Positions 21,884-22,292 of a stretch of 22,292 nt of DNA are shown piece after piece. A program made the translations under genes and the position numbers. The DNA is from Solirubrobacterales bacterium. Its GTDB lineage: Bacteria; Actinomycetota; Thermoleophilia; Solirubrobacterales; Solirubrobacteraceae. The notes beneath the pieces were generated by a model. That model searched no databases and was not told the DNA's origin. It was given only the letters and a program-made list of their open reading frames with translations. Position 1 is the stretch's first letter. Each line of letters starts with the position of its first letter. The stretch covers positions 1 to 22,292 of the forward strand of contig JAOPZU010000467.1 in NCBI GenBank assembly GCA_025963955.1. Direction: 5' to 3'.

Positions 21884-22292
21884 ATGACCAAGCGATCTTT
21901 GCGACGGGACCTCCCGCTGCTGGCCGCGTTCGGCCTGATCTGCCTCGCCAGCTTCATCGTGCTCTTCATGGCGGGCGGCGGCCGCGTCACCAGCGGCGGC
22001 GGCTACAAGTTCCAGGCCGTTCTGCCGACCGCCGTCGCCCTCGTCCCCAACGCCGACGTGCGCATGTCCGGCGTTCGCGTCGGCCGCATCTCCGCCGTGT
22101 CCACGCGCGCCGGCAACGCCGTGGTCGCCCTCGACATCGCGAAGAAGTACGCGCCCATCTACCGGGATGCGCGCGCGTCCGTGCGGCTCAAGAGCCTCGT
22201 CGGAGAGAACTACGTGGAGATCACCCCGGGGACCCGGAAAGCCGGCTCGCTGCCACAGAACGGCATCCTGCCGCTGCGCAACGCGGACGACG
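21884..22292 (+). CDS. Mce/MlaD-domain protein, position F (cut by window end)
   Basis: Only the first 136 codons are present and the frame is open at the edge. It starts one base after the position-E stop. The translation begins MTKRSLRRDLPLLAAFGLIC. An anchor at about 10-31 is followed by the MlaD domain (from about 41): LVPNADVRMSGVRVGRISAV, then LDIAKKYAPIYRDARASVRL, and LVGENYVEITPG. The YAPIY segment and its surroundings closely resemble the position-E protein. The helical and C-terminal parts lie beyond the window. With this gene the operon reaches the six Mce subunits expected for a hetero-hexameric ring. Confidence 0.9.
   Translation, partial: MTKRSLRRDLPLLAAFGLICLASFIVLFMAGGGRVTSGGGYKFQAVLPTAVALVPNADVRMSGVRVGRISAVSTRAGNAVVALDIAKKYAPIYRDARASVRLKSLVGENYVEITPGTRKAGSLPQNGILPLRNADD

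Noticed and set aside
1..22292. CRISPR arrays, rRNA, complete insertion sequences, riboswitches
   Set aside because: No regularly spaced repeats, no rRNA sequence, no transposase or integrase reading frame and no recognisable riboswitch core were seen.

Overview
This is a visibly G+C-rich, gene-dense actinobacterial segment. Paired yrbE genes followed by a run of mce genes, a high-GC codon pattern, start/stop overlaps and U-poor hairpin terminators all point to Actinomycetota. I lean to the Thermoleophilia/Solirubrobacterales side because of the style of the E2 and Mce proteins, but that placement is inference, not proof.

Layout. (1) 1-2828 is a sparse accessory strip: a tRNA-Lys(CTT) with its terminator, a small excisionase-type HTH gene, long stretches with no believable gene, and a 1.2-kb cassette bounded by a roughly 76-bp imperfect inverted repeat. 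The cassette holds three ATGA-coupled reading frames: one interrupted by an amber codon, a ribbon-helix-helix protein, and an unknown 110-aa protein. (2) 2829-13397 is a catabolic cluster. On the minus strand are a ChrB C-terminal-domain gene and a class A FAD aromatic hydroxylase. Diverging from these is a VOC-type extradiol dioxygenase, followed by a GntR/FCD regulator (minus), a fumarylacetoacetase-family hydrolase (plus), an Lrp/AsnC regulator (minus), a 2-oxoacid dehydrogenase E2-E1 pair (plus) and a cytochrome P450 (plus). A strong terminator closes this block. (3) 13554-22292 is one tightly packed mce operon: two YrbE permeases and six Mce/MlaD proteins, the sixth cut off by the window end. 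Most junctions overlap by one to four bases.

How it may work together (inference): the Mce system imports a hydrophobic substrate. P450 and flavin hydroxylase activate a ring, the extradiol enzyme opens it, and the FAH-family enzyme cleaves or isomerises the product. The dedicated E1/E2 then oxidatively decarboxylates a 2-oxo acid to an acyl-CoA, borrowing an E3 encoded elsewhere. A shared 15-bp motif related to TTACATACAATCGAT occurs in four control regions of the catabolic block (upstream of the flavin hydroxylase/VOC pair, GntR/FAH pair, Lrp/E2 pair and P450). It suggests a single regulon under the GntR or Lrp protein.
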